Positions 34,588 through 43,230 of a stretch of DNA of 64,000 bases are shown piece by piece; within the stretch, counting starts at the first letter, position 1, and each line of letters opens with the position of its first letter. Source of the DNA: GH45 sp046704385 (GTDB lineage: Bacteria; Bacteroidota; Bacteroidia; Bacteroidales; SZUA-534); NCBI GenBank assembly GCA_046704385.1, contig JBJKSB010000041.1:124001-188000 (forward strand), written 5' to 3'. Below the pieces are notes generated by a model. It searched no databases, was not told the origin of the DNA, and saw only the letters and a list, made by a program, of their open reading frames with translations. A program made the translations under genes and the position numbers.

Positions 34588-35385
34588 ATGATAAACGAAC
34601 TATTTAATTTAACAAGTAAAGTTGCCCTGATTACGGGCGGAACTCACGGTATTGGCATGGCCATTGCAAAAACACTGGGAGCAGCAGGGGCTAAAATTTG
34701 CATTAATGACATTTCCGATGAAAAACTGGCTGAAGCCAAAGCAGAATATGCCAGGGCAGGTCTGGATGTTTATACCCTGAATTTTGATGTTACCAGCGAA
34801 GTGGCTGTTGATAAAGGCATCTCACAGATTGAATCGGAAGTAGGACCAATTGATATTCTGGTTAATAATGCAGGAATAATCAAGAGAATCCCAATATTGG
34901 ATATGCCTGTGAATGATTTTAAACAGGTTATAGACATTGACCTGGTTGCCCCGCTGATTGTTTCAAAACGGGTGGTTCCGGGTATGATCGAACGTCGTCA
35001 GGGGAAAATAATAAATATGTGTTCTATGATGAGCGTTTATGGCCGTAACTCAGTATCTGCATATGCAGCAGCTAAAGGTGGGTTAAAATTGTTAACGGCA
35101 AACATGACCTGTGAATGGGCAAAATATAACATCCAGGTGAATGGCATTGGTCCTGGTTATATTGCAACTTCACAAACAGCTGCTATCCGGGAGGGAAATC
35201 ATCCGTTTAACGATTTGGTAATGACCCGTACTCCGGCAGGACGTTGGGGTGAGCCTGAGGATGTGGGAAATGCAGCCTTGTTTCTGGCTTCAAAAGCAGC
35301 CGACTTTGTAAACGGCCATGTGCTTTATGTTGATGGTGGTATACTTGCAAACTTTGGATATGTTAAAGGTGAAAATGATATTTAA
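34588..35385 (+). CDS. kduD: 2-dehydro-3-deoxy-D-gluconate 5-dehydrogenase KduD-type SDR
   Basis: The 265-residue classical SDR has GGTHGIG (17-23), NNAG, and catalytic Ser146, Tyr159, Lys163 (SAYAAAKGG). It reduces the KduI product to 2-keto-3-deoxygluconate. The pattern ITGGTHGIGMAIAKTLG and the NGIGPGYIATSQT segment fit KduD/gluconate-5-dehydrogenase-type SDRs; context with kduI decides for KduD. I start at 34588 (MINELFNLTSKVALITGG), ignoring a 21-residue upstream extension that runs from 34525. Confidence 0.88.
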   Translation: MINELFNLTSKVALITGGTHGIGMAIAKTLGAAGAKICINDISDEKLAEAKAEYARAGLDVYTLNFDVTSEVAVDKGISQIESEVGPIDILVNNAGIIKRIPILDMPVNDFKQVIDIDLVAPLIVSKRVVPGMIERRQGKIINMCSMMSVYGRNSVSAYAAAKGGLKLLTANMTCEWAKYNIQVNGIGPGYIATSQTAAIREGNHPFNDLVMTRTPAGRWGEPEDVGNAALFLASKAADFVNGHVLYVDGGILANFGYVKGENDI

Positions 35386-35413
35386 TTTTGGATATAAAGT
35401 TTATTAATCAGGA

Positions 35414-35507
35414 TTCACCCTCCTAACCACCCTCAAGGGAGGACTGTTTCAAATAAACTCAACTGCTGAAATGAAACAGTATCCCCTTGAGGAGATTATA
35501 GGGGTGA
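35414..35507 (+). repeat. MITE-like palindromic element, family 2 copy 2
   Basis: It shares TTCACCCTCCTAACC, CCCTCAAGGGAGGACTGTTT and GAAACAGTATCCCC with the copy at 24707. It ends GATTATAGGGGTGA, the inverted match of its left end. It lacks the TTCGGG hairpin insert of the longer copy, showing that the family is modular. Confidence 0.7.
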
Positions 35508-35571
35508 CTCCATGAAAAATGAACAAGGAACGTGTATAGAACCCGTTTATTAAACAAAAAACAGAAAAAAA

Positions 35572-36972
35572 ATGAAACCATTTTTAGACGATAATTTTGT
35601 ATTGCAAACCGAAACAGCTGAATATCTGTATCATGAGCATGCTAAAAAGATGCCGGTTATTGACTATCACAGCCATTTAATTCCGCAGCAAATAGCAGAA
35701 AATAAAAAGTTTGAGAATATCACTCAGCCCTGGTTGTATGGTGACCATTATAAGTGGCGGGCTATGCGTACCAATGGGGTGAACGAACGCTATTGTACCG
35801 GTAATGCCTCCGATTGGGAGAAATTTGAAAAATGGGCCGAAACGGTTCCTCACACCTTGCGGAACCCCTTGTATCATTGGACTCACCTGGAGTTAAAAAG
35901 ATATTTTGGTGTGGATGAACTATTAAATACGACAACGGCCAAACGAATCTACGATCGCACATCAGCCATGCTTCAGGAGGATTCCTACAGGGTAAAAGGA
36001 TTGTTGAGCAAAATGAATGTGGAACTGGTATGTACTACCGACGATCCGGTTGATAACCTGGAATTTCATAAACAGATTGCCCGTGATGGTGATAAAACCC
36101 GGGTATTGCCCACCTGGCGGCCCGATAAAGCAATGGCAGTAGATAATGCTAAATCTTATAATACGTATCTCGATTTACTATCTTCTGTTTCGGGTGTGGA
36201 AATAAAAGAATTTAAAAATCTGATTGAAGCCTTACGGATCAGGCATGATTATTTTGCAGAATTGGGATGCAAACTTTCTGACCATGGTATCGAAGTGTTT
36301 TATGCGGAAGATTATACACAAGCAGAAATCAATTCTATCTTCAATAAAATAAGAGGGGGAAAAGATTTAAATGCCAATGAGGTTCTGAAGTTTAAATCAG
36401 CCATGTTATATGAGTTTGCCATATTGGATCACGAAAAAGGATGGACACAACAATTTCATTATGGGGCATTACGGAACAATAGCACCCGGCTTTTGGCCAA
36501 GTTAGGACCCGATACAGGACTTGATTCCATTGGCGATTGGACGGTTGGTGTTGAAATGTCAAAATTTTTAAATAAACTGGATACAGAAGACAAACTGGCA
36601 AAAACCATTTTATATAACCTTAATCCGGCTCACAACGAGATGGTAGCCACCATGATTGGGAATTTTCAGGATGGTTCGGTTCCTGGTAAAATACAGTTTG
36701 GATCAGGATGGTGGTTTTTGGATCAGAAAGACGGCATGGAAAAACAAATGAATGCTTTGTCTGCATTGGGTTTATTAAGCCGTTTTGTCGGAATGTTAAC
36801 CGATTCCCGCAGCTTTTTAAGTTTCCCCAGACATGAATATTTCCGACGCATTCTTTGTAACTTGTTGGGCAATGATGTGGAGAATGGATTAATTCCTAAT
36901 GACAAGGAATTACTCGGACAGATGGTGGAAAACATCAGTTATTATAATGCAAAAAATTATTTTAAGTTTTAA
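35572..36972 (+). CDS. uxaC: Uronate isomerase UxaC
   Basis: The 466-residue amidohydrolase-fold enzyme isomerises D-galacturonate to D-tagaturonate and D-glucuronate to D-fructuronate. Metal-site residues begin at His33 and His35 (IDYHSHLIPQQIAEN). WLYGDHYKWRAMRTNGV is the family signature, and SDHGIEVF plus the late LTDSRSFLSFPRHEYFRRIL are also conserved. The kdgK ATG follows 2 bases after its stop, so the two are coupled. Confidence 0.95.
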   Translation: MKPFLDDNFVLQTETAEYLYHEHAKKMPVIDYHSHLIPQQIAENKKFENITQPWLYGDHYKWRAMRTNGVNERYCTGNASDWEKFEKWAETVPHTLRNPLYHWTHLELKRYFGVDELLNTTTAKRIYDRTSAMLQEDSYRVKGLLSKMNVELVCTTDDPVDNLEFHKQIARDGDKTRVLPTWRPDKAMAVDNAKSYNTYLDLLSSVSGVEIKEFKNLIEALRIRHDYFAELGCKLSDHGIEVFYAEDYTQAEINSIFNKIRGGKDLNANEVLKFKSAMLYEFAILDHEKGWTQQFHYGALRNNSTRLLAKLGPDTGLDSIGDWTVGVEMSKFLNKLDTEDKLAKTILYNLNPAHNEMVATMIGNFQDGSVPGKIQFGSGWWFLDQKDGMEKQMNALSALGLLSRFVGMLTDSRSFLSFPRHEYFRRILCNLLGNDVENGLIPNDKELLGQMVENISYYNAKNYFKF

Positions 36973-36974
36973 AA

Positions 36975-38075
36975 ATGTCAGCATTAAACATAAAGCCATC
37001 TTCAGAGTGCACCTACGATTGTATTTCGCTGGGTGAAGTCATGTTAAGGCTGGATCCGGGAGAAGGAAGAATCCGGACAGCCCGCCAGTTCAGGGCATGG
37101 GAAGGTGGTGGAGAATACAATGTGTCCCGGGGTTTGCGTAAATGCTTTGGCAAAAAAACAGCCATTATTACGGCTTTAGCCGATAATGAAGTTGGAGCAT
37201 TAATCGAAGATTTTATGCTTCAGGGAGGAGTGGACACCCAATTTGTTAAGTGGATGCCTTACGACGGATGTGGCCGGGAGGTTCGCAACGGACTGAATTT
37301 TACTGAAAGAGGTTTTGGCATACGTGGAGCCAAAGGGGTTTCGGATCGGGGAAACACAGCCGCCTCTCAGTTAAAACCAGGAGATATTGATTGGGAATAT
37401 ATTTTCGGAACGCTGGGCGTACGTTGGTTACATACCGGTGGAATTTTTGCTGCTCTTTCAAAGACTTCTGCACAAACCGTAATTGAGGCCGTAAAAATGG
37501 CAAAAAAATTTGGAACCATAGTTTCATATGACCTGAATTACAGGCCATCACTTTGGAAAGCCATTGGTGGCGAAGCCAAAGCCCGGGAAGTGAACCGGGA
37601 AATTGCAAACTATGTGGATGTTATGATAGGAAATGAAGAAGATTTTACGGCCAGTCTCGGATTAAAGGTTGAAGGCAACGATGAAAACCTTGCAGCTCTT
37701 GACATACAGGGCTACAAGAACATGATAAAATCAGCGGTAAAAGCTTTTCCTAACTTCAAAGTGATTGCAACAACATTGCGTACTGTAAAATCAGCAACTA
37801 TAAATTCCTGGGGAGCCATTTGTTATGATGGGAATGAAATTTATGAAGCAACCTACCGCGAAGACCTGGAAATTTTAGACCGGGTTGGCGGAGGCGATAG
37901 TTTCGCATCCGGGCTGATTTACGGATTTCTGGAATTTAACGATGGGGCAAAAGCTGTTGAATATGGTGCCGCCCACGGGGCCCTGGCAATGACAACTCCT
38001 GGTGATACAACCATGGCAACATTGGCAGAAGTTGAGAAATTAGTAGGTGGAGGTAGCGCACGGGTGGACAGATAA
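36975..38075 (+). CDS. kdgK: 2-keto-3-deoxygluconate kinase (PfkB family)
   Basis: The 366-residue ribokinase-fold enzyme phosphorylates KDG to KDPG. It has the N-terminal GEVMLRLDPGEG and GGGEYNVSRGL substrate blocks, SYDLNYRPSLWK, IGNEEDF and the catalytic loop LDRVGGGDSFASGL (Asp308). Position between uxaC and KDPG aldolase supports the role. The C-terminal tail (GGGSARVDR) resembles the NARVKR ending of the paralogue at 24894. Confidence 0.9.
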   Translation: MSALNIKPSSECTYDCISLGEVMLRLDPGEGRIRTARQFRAWEGGGEYNVSRGLRKCFGKKTAIITALADNEVGALIEDFMLQGGVDTQFVKWMPYDGCGREVRNGLNFTERGFGIRGAKGVSDRGNTAASQLKPGDIDWEYIFGTLGVRWLHTGGIFAALSKTSAQTVIEAVKMAKKFGTIVSYDLNYRPSLWKAIGGEAKAREVNREIANYVDVMIGNEEDFTASLGLKVEGNDENLAALDIQGYKNMIKSAVKAFPNFKVIATTLRTVKSATINSWGAICYDGNEIYEATYREDLEILDRVGGGDSFASGLIYGFLEFNDGAKAVEYGAAHGALAMTTPGDTTMATLAEVEKLVGGGSARVDR

Positions 38076-38216
38076 CAGTCAGCAGTCCTCAGTATTCAGT
38101 TCTTAGCAAATACTACTTGCTTTGAATTGCTGACTGAGGAGTGAAGATTGATTTAAACAAAATGAAAAGACAATAATAAATAGAGAACCAATAAGCTTGT
38201 AATTAACAGTAAAACA

Positions 38217-38891
38217 ATGGCACGATTTAAACGATTACACGTACTGAATACAATCACCGAAACCGGTATCGTTCCGTTATATTATAATTCGGATACCGAC
38301 CTGGTAAAAAAGGTGGTAAAAGCCTGTTATTCAGGGGGAGCCCGGGTTTTTGAGTTTACCAATCGGGGAGACTTTGCCCATGAAGTATTTGCGGAAGTCA
38401 ACAAATGGTGTGCAACGGAATGTCCTGAAATGATCATGGGAGTGGGTTCGGTCGTTGATCCGGGAACAGCGGCTCTTTACATACAATTGGGGGCAAATTT
38501 CATTGTATCACCCAGTCTGAATCCCGATATGGCAAAAACATGCAATCGTAGAAAAATTGCCTGGATGCCTGGATGCGCAACACTTTCGGAAATTAACCTG
38601 GCTGAAGAGCTGGGTTGCGAAATTGTGAAGATTTTTCCCGGCAAAGAAGTGGGAGGACCGTCATTTGTCAAAGCTGTTTTGGCTCCGTGCCCATGGACCC
38701 GTATTATGCCAAGTGGGGGCGTTTCTCCCGACAGGGAAAATCTTGAAGCATGGTTCAAAGCCGGTGTTACATGTGTAGGTTTGGGTTCTCAGCTTACACC
38801 CAAAGAAGTTATTGCCAAAGGTGATTTTAAATTTATTGAAGATAAAGTGAGAGAAGCTTTAGCCTTTGTTAAAGAATTAAAAACGAATTGA
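38217..38891 (+). CDS. KDPG/KHG aldolase
   Basis: The 224-residue class I aldolase cleaves 2-keto-3-deoxy-6-phosphogluconate to pyruvate and glyceraldehyde-3-phosphate. The Schiff-base lysine is Lys138 (EIVKIFPGKEVGGPSF) and the general acid/base is Glu46 (RVFEFTNRG). MGVGSVVDPGTA and MPSGGVSPDRENLEAWF complete the family pattern. It finishes both branches that pass through KDG. The 141-base gap before it holds only an imperfect inverted repeat (CAGTCCTCAGTATTCAG ... GCTGACTGAGGAGTG). Confidence 0.93.
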   Translation: MARFKRLHVLNTITETGIVPLYYNSDTDLVKKVVKACYSGGARVFEFTNRGDFAHEVFAEVNKWCATECPEMIMGVGSVVDPGTAALYIQLGANFIVSPSLNPDMAKTCNRRKIAWMPGCATLSEINLAEELGCEIVKIFPGKEVGGPSFVKAVLAPCPWTRIMPSGGVSPDRENLEAWFKAGVTCVGLGSQLTPKEVIAKGDFKFIEDKVREALAFVKELKTN

Positions 38892-38969
38892 AATTAGTAA
38901 CCTTACAAGGGTTCAAATCCTCCAGGAGTTAAACAGAATAAAATAAGGTTTAAACAAATACATATTCCT

Positions 38970-40142
38970 ATGAAACGAAAACTATATCTTTTAATCCTAT
39001 CTGTTTTAACACTTATGTCTTGTTCAGAACACGATGAGGGCATATGGGTAAAAAATACACTCGATGAAGACTGCGTTAACGAAACAGTGAAAATTAACAA
39101 ACAACAACTTAATGCTGAAAACCAGCAAAATTTTGAAAACCTTGGGGTTTTTGATGAAGAAACACAAAAGTTTCTGCTTACTCAAAAATTGGATACTAAT
39201 GAGGATGGTGTTTCTGATGCCATGCTCTTTCAACCTAAAGTACCAGCCAATACTACCCGAAAATACAAATTGATGATAAACACTGACACCCAGAAGGTGG
39301 TGTCAAAAGTGTATTCACGTTTTGTACCTGAACGAACTGATGATTATGCCTGGGAGAACGACCGGGTTGCTTTTCGTACATACGGACCCCACGCTCAGCA
39401 ACTGGCTGAAGCAAATGATCCGACAGGAACACTCTCAAGTGGATTGGATTGCTGGCTGAAACGGGTAGACTATCCGATTATCAATAAATGGTATAAAAAA
39501 TATACTTCAGGTACAGGTACTTACCATGTTGATACGGGCGAGGGACTGGATAATTATCATGTGAATTCCAGCAGAGGTTGCGGTGGAATTGGAGTCTATG
39601 AAAATGGAAAATTATATACATCTAAAAATTTTGTGGCCTATAAAACGCGGACTAATGGACCAATTCGCACTTCGTTTAATCTTGATTATGCAAACTGGAT
39701 GGCTGGAGAAAAAGCAGTGTCGGAACAAAAATTGATTAGTCTTGATCTGGGAAATAATTTAATGCGTATTGAGGAAAGGATTGCCGGAACAGATGAAATA
39801 GCGGCAGGAATAACACTACATGAAAACACGGGCACAACCTTTGAGGATACCGTAACGGGTTGTTTTTCATATTGGCAGAAACTTGACGATTCGGAATTGG
39901 GAACGGGATTGGTTATACCAGCAGCATACTATAATGGTTATACAAAAGTGGAATCTAAGGAACCTGATAAATCTCAATTGTTAGTACATCTCAAGGTAAT
40001 TGATGACAAAGTTGTTTATTATTCAGGTTTTGGATGGAAAAAAAGCGGTCAATTTGCGAACCAACAAGATTGGAATAATTATTTAAAGACTGAAGCAGTG
40101 AAAATTAAAAATCCTTTGGAGGTAAGCATTTTAAGTAAGTAA
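38970..40142 (+). CDS. DUF4861 lipoprotein (operon copy)
   Basis: The 390-residue protein has a lipoprotein signal (LTLMSC, Cys18) and the DUF4861 architecture. An early strand KNTLDEDCVNETVKIN is followed by a calcium-loop-like LDTNEDGVSDAMLFQ, then long beta-rich segments with RFVPERTDDYAWENDRVAFR and TYGPHAQ. DUF4861 genes recur in uronic-acid polysaccharide loci, but I know of no settled activity. It lies between KDPG aldolase and uxaE. A paralogue is at 60938. Confidence 0.82.
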   Translation: MKRKLYLLILSVLTLMSCSEHDEGIWVKNTLDEDCVNETVKINKQQLNAENQQNFENLGVFDEETQKFLLTQKLDTNEDGVSDAMLFQPKVPANTTRKYKLMINTDTQKVVSKVYSRFVPERTDDYAWENDRVAFRTYGPHAQQLAEANDPTGTLSSGLDCWLKRVDYPIINKWYKKYTSGTGTYHVDTGEGLDNYHVNSSRGCGGIGVYENGKLYTSKNFVAYKTRTNGPIRTSFNLDYANWMAGEKAVSEQKLISLDLGNNLMRIEERIAGTDEIAAGITLHENTGTTFEDTVTGCFSYWQKLDDSELGTGLVIPAAYYNGYTKVESKEPDKSQLLVHLKVIDDKVVYYSGFGWKKSGQFANQQDWNNYLKTEAVKIKNPLEVSILSK

Positions 40143-40168
40143 ATCAAAAAAATTTAAAATATCATATC

Positions 40169-41413
40169 ATGTTAATCGAAAAATATTCATTTGGAACCGG
40201 CGATCGGTTTGGTAAGGAAGGGAAAGCTCAGCTGGCTGCAATACAAGCAATTAACAAACTTGGATTTAATGTGGTTCCGGTTTGGAATAAAAGCTACCGC
40301 GAACACAGCATTGTGAAGACAACTCAAGCAGCAGTAGCAACCGAGGCTGCGGAAGCCGTAAAGGTAAATGATTGGGATGGCAACTATTATGTAGATGCCG
40401 ACCATATTGGCATGGCCATAGTAGATGAGTTTGTTGATTACAGCAATTTTTTCACAATTGATGTTGCCCATTTTATTGGTAAATCAACCTCTCCGTCTGA
40501 AAAAGAAGGCTTTGTAAAAAACTATTCCAAATATCTTGGAAAATTAAATTTTCCGGGTATTGATGAGCAGTTTGATGTGACGGAAGCCTTTTTAGAAAAA
40601 GTTGCCGACACGTATTTAAATGCCATAAATGAAGTAAAAACCATTTACGATCATCTTGTGGCTAAAAAGGGAGCCGATAATTTCATTCCTGAGGTGTCGA
40701 TGGATGAATGTGAAATTGCACAATCGCCTCTTGAACTGTTTTTTATTTTAGCGGAACTGAAAAGGATTGGTGTTGAGGTACAGACTATTGCACCCAAGTT
40801 CACCGGCCTATTTGCAAAAGGTGTCGATTACATTGGAAATGTGGACCAGTTTGCCAAAGAATTTGAACAGGATGTTGCTGTAACTCAATTTGCCATTGCT
40901 AAGTTGGGATTACCTGCAAGTTTAAAACTTAGTGTACATAGTGGAAGCGATAAATTTGCCATTTATCCGGCCATGAAAAAAGCCATCGAAAAATTTGATG
41001 CCGGCTTACACGTGAAAACCGCAGGAACCACCTGGCTCGAAGAGGTGATTGGATTGGCACAGGCCGATGGCGAAGGTTTGGAGATTGCTAAAGAAATATA
41101 TGCCAAATCGATGGATCGTTACGATGAATTAACCGGACCCTATGCTACGGTTTTGAACATCGAAAAGGCAAAATTGCCTTCAGTTCAGGAAGTTAAAGGT
41201 TGGAACAGTCAGCAATTTTCTGATGCGTTAACACATAACCAGTCTTGTGCCGGTTATAATTCCAGCTTCCGCCAGGTAATTCATGTGGGTTATAAAATTG
41301 CAGTTGAAATGGGAACCCGTTATTCAAGTGCTTTAGATACGTACAGAGCGGTTATTGAAAAAAATGTAACGTATAATTTATTGGAAAGGCATCTGAAATT
41401 GCTTTTTAATTGA
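40169..41413 (+). CDS. uxaE: Tagaturonate epimerase UxaE
   Basis: The 414-residue protein matches the UxaE family, first defined in Thermotoga, which interconverts D-tagaturonate and D-fructuronate at C3. Visible blocks are MLIEKYSFGTGDRFGKEGKA at the start, YYVDADHIGMA (Asp78, His79, likely metal site), SVHSGSDKFAIYPAM and HVKTAGTTWLEEV. With uxaC and the SDR mannonate oxidoreductase it gives galacturonate a path to mannonate without tagaturonate reductase or altronate dehydratase. It ends the hexuronate run and is followed by a terminator. Confidence 0.85.
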   Translation: MLIEKYSFGTGDRFGKEGKAQLAAIQAINKLGFNVVPVWNKSYREHSIVKTTQAAVATEAAEAVKVNDWDGNYYVDADHIGMAIVDEFVDYSNFFTIDVAHFIGKSTSPSEKEGFVKNYSKYLGKLNFPGIDEQFDVTEAFLEKVADTYLNAINEVKTIYDHLVAKKGADNFIPEVSMDECEIAQSPLELFFILAELKRIGVEVQTIAPKFTGLFAKGVDYIGNVDQFAKEFEQDVAVTQFAIAKLGLPASLKLSVHSGSDKFAIYPAMKKAIEKFDAGLHVKTAGTTWLEEVIGLAQADGEGLEIAKEIYAKSMDRYDELTGPYATVLNIEKAKLPSVQEVKGWNSQQFSDALTHNQSCAGYNSSFRQVIHVGYKIAVEMGTRYSSALDTYRAVIEKNVTYNLLERHLKLLFN

Positions 41414-41453
41414 TAACTCAGGTTAATACAGAGACCCATATTATACAGTTTTC

Positions 41454-41480
41454 AATTCCCGCTATCAGGTGGGAATTTTT
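41454..41480 (+). terminator. Terminator after uxaE
   Basis: The stem AATTCCCGC / GTGGGAATT, with a short TATCAG-type loop, runs into TTTTT. It marks the end of the hexuronate locus. Confidence 0.65.
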
Positions 41481-41793
41481 ATTTAAAATATAGGCAAAAC
41501 CCAAACAAGCCATAATAAGGGTTTTTAAAATAATCAAAGAATTATTTTATGACTAACTGACCTGTATTTATTCAAATCATTGTAAAAAAAATTTAAATTA
41601 TGGAATTTTACTTATTATTTTGCAGAAGGTATTTGCACACAATGATCTGAAAAACAACCTTCATTTTTTGGAAAAGTTATAAAAGTTGAAACAGAGGAAG
41701 AGTTATATCGTAGATTGGATTTAGGATATTAGTGATGCAATAATATTTTAAATTAAAGAAAAACCGGGATAACTTTAAATATTAAATTTAAGA
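41481..41793. other. AT-rich intergenic region before the histidine kinase gene
   Basis: The stretch is 313 bases long, with no ORF, palindrome or convincing TAnnTTTG box. It presumably holds the kinase promoter, but I cannot place it. Confidence 0.4.
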
Positions 41794-43230
41794 ATGGATA
41801 GTTCTTTTGATTCTATAAAAATAAAAAAGGAGTATGAGGATTATTTAGGAAAGATTTTTTTGAAGAATCTAACCCTTATTTTAAGTATTAGTATTGTTAT
41901 TCTTTGCTATTATATTTATTCCGATTGGAGTGTAAGACATAATTTATTAGCCATTGAAGTCCGCATACCTCCTTTAGTGCTGATAATTACTTTACTTATT
42001 ATCCATTTATTGGCTCCACAAAAGCTTTATCGCTTAAAACATATACTTTACCTCTCAATTTACCTGACGCTTCAACTGATGATGTACGGCAAATGCCTGG
42101 TTCATTTACATGAAGAAGCGCTTGCCCCAAGTGTTACAGGAACAATTTTAATACTTTTTTTAATTTCGTTAGATAATAAAGAAAATACTATGATAACAGC
42201 CATTATTTATGCTGTACCCATACTTTTGTATACACTTCTGCTTATTTTAATTGGCAAACCTTCGTCTAAAGAATTCCTGGTTATGGCCGATGTTTATCCT
42301 ATTGTGTTTTTGGGTTATACCGTAAACCGGATTCATAACAAACTTCGATTCAAACTTTTTGTAACAAATCATCTTTTAAATTTTGAAAAAGAAAAAACAA
42401 AAGATTTGTATGAAGAAACATTACAAATAAATGAAGAACTGAAAAGATCAGCGACTGAAGCCATCGTAATTAAAGAAGAGATTCAGGAAAAGAATGAGGA
42501 ATTAAATATTAGCAATGCTACAAAAGACAAATTCCTTAGAATTATAGCCCATGATTTAAAAAATCCAATTCATGCAATTTGGGGAAGCTCTGATTTATTA
42601 TTGAAAAAAGATAACATTAGTCCGGAAAAGCATCGGGAGTATCTGGTTTCAATAAATAAAACTATAAAACATACTTATCAGTTACTTGAAAATTTGCTTA
42701 ACTGGGCCATGGCACAAAATAAATCCATTCTTTATAATCCGGTATTGCTTGATGCCAGCAAAGTAGTGGAAAATGAACTGAAAATGTTAAGAGAGTTAGC
42801 GGATAAAAAAGCGATAACTATTGAAAACAATATTCCAACAACCTTTAATGTTTATGCTGACCTTAGCATGTTTGAGACAATTATTCGAAACCTGGTTTCA
42901 AACGCTATAAAATATACTTTTAACAAAGGCCATATTCAAATTAATGCCAGAATGATTAATGAAGGAAGAAAAGACTACAGCGAAATAGTTGTTAGTGATG
43001 ACGGAGTTGGAATGACCGGGGAAAAAACAGCAAAGCTGTTTAAAATAACTAAAAATATTTCGACCAAAGGTACCCAAAAAGAAGAAGGGACAGGGCTGGG
43101 ACTGTTGCTTTGCAAAGAGTTTGTTGAGATTCACAAGGGAACCATTGAGGTTGAAAGTGCACCCGATAAAGGAAGTGTTTTCAAAGTTATACTGCCCTTT
43201 ATTCCAACCAAATTAAAGGATTCCGTATAG
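41794..43230 (+). CDS. Membrane sensor histidine kinase
   Basis: The 478-residue protein has about six transmembrane helices in residues 22-180 (LTLILSISIVILCYYIY, LVLIITLLIIHLLA and others). A coiled coil follows (~195-243, EETLQINEELKRSATEA). The HisKA phospho-acceptor is His253 (RIIAHDLKNPIHAI), and the HATPase domain has NLVSNAIKYT, DDGVGMTG and GTGLGLLLCKEF. No response regulator is adjacent. The membrane sensor module is not recognised. Its last 32 bases overlap the convergent alginate-lyase-family gene. Confidence 0.9.
   Translation: MDSSFDSIKIKKEYEDYLGKIFLKNLTLILSISIVILCYYIYSDWSVRHNLLAIEVRIPPLVLIITLLIIHLLAPQKLYRLKHILYLSIYLTLQLMMYGKCLVHLHEEALAPSVTGTILILFLISLDNKENTMITAIIYAVPILLYTLLLILIGKPSSKEFLVMADVYPIVFLGYTVNRIHNKLRFKLFVTNHLLNFEKEKTKDLYEETLQINEELKRSATEAIVIKEEIQEKNEELNISNATKDKFLRIIAHDLKNPIHAIWGSSDLLLKKDNISPEKHREYLVSINKTIKHTYQLLENLLNWAMAQNKSILYNPVLLDASKVVENELKMLRELADKKAITIENNIPTTFNVYADLSMFETIIRNLVSNAIKYTFNKGHIQINARMINEGRKDYSEIVVSDDGVGMTGEKTAKLFKITKNISTKGTQKEEGTGLGLLLCKEFVEIHKGTIEVESAPDKGSVFKVILPFIPTKLKDSV

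Noticed and set aside
38909..38923. tRNA-like T-loop sequence GGGTTCAAATCCTCC
   Set aside because: Only three base pairs form in the putative T stem, and no D arm, anticodon arm or acceptor stem can be folded upstream; taken as chance similarity.
39074..39081. CGTTAACG core of the LacI operator inside the DUF4861 gene
   Set aside because: Only the 8-base core matches, without the GTAC flank or ACACGGG; one such octamer per ~65 kb is expected by chance.
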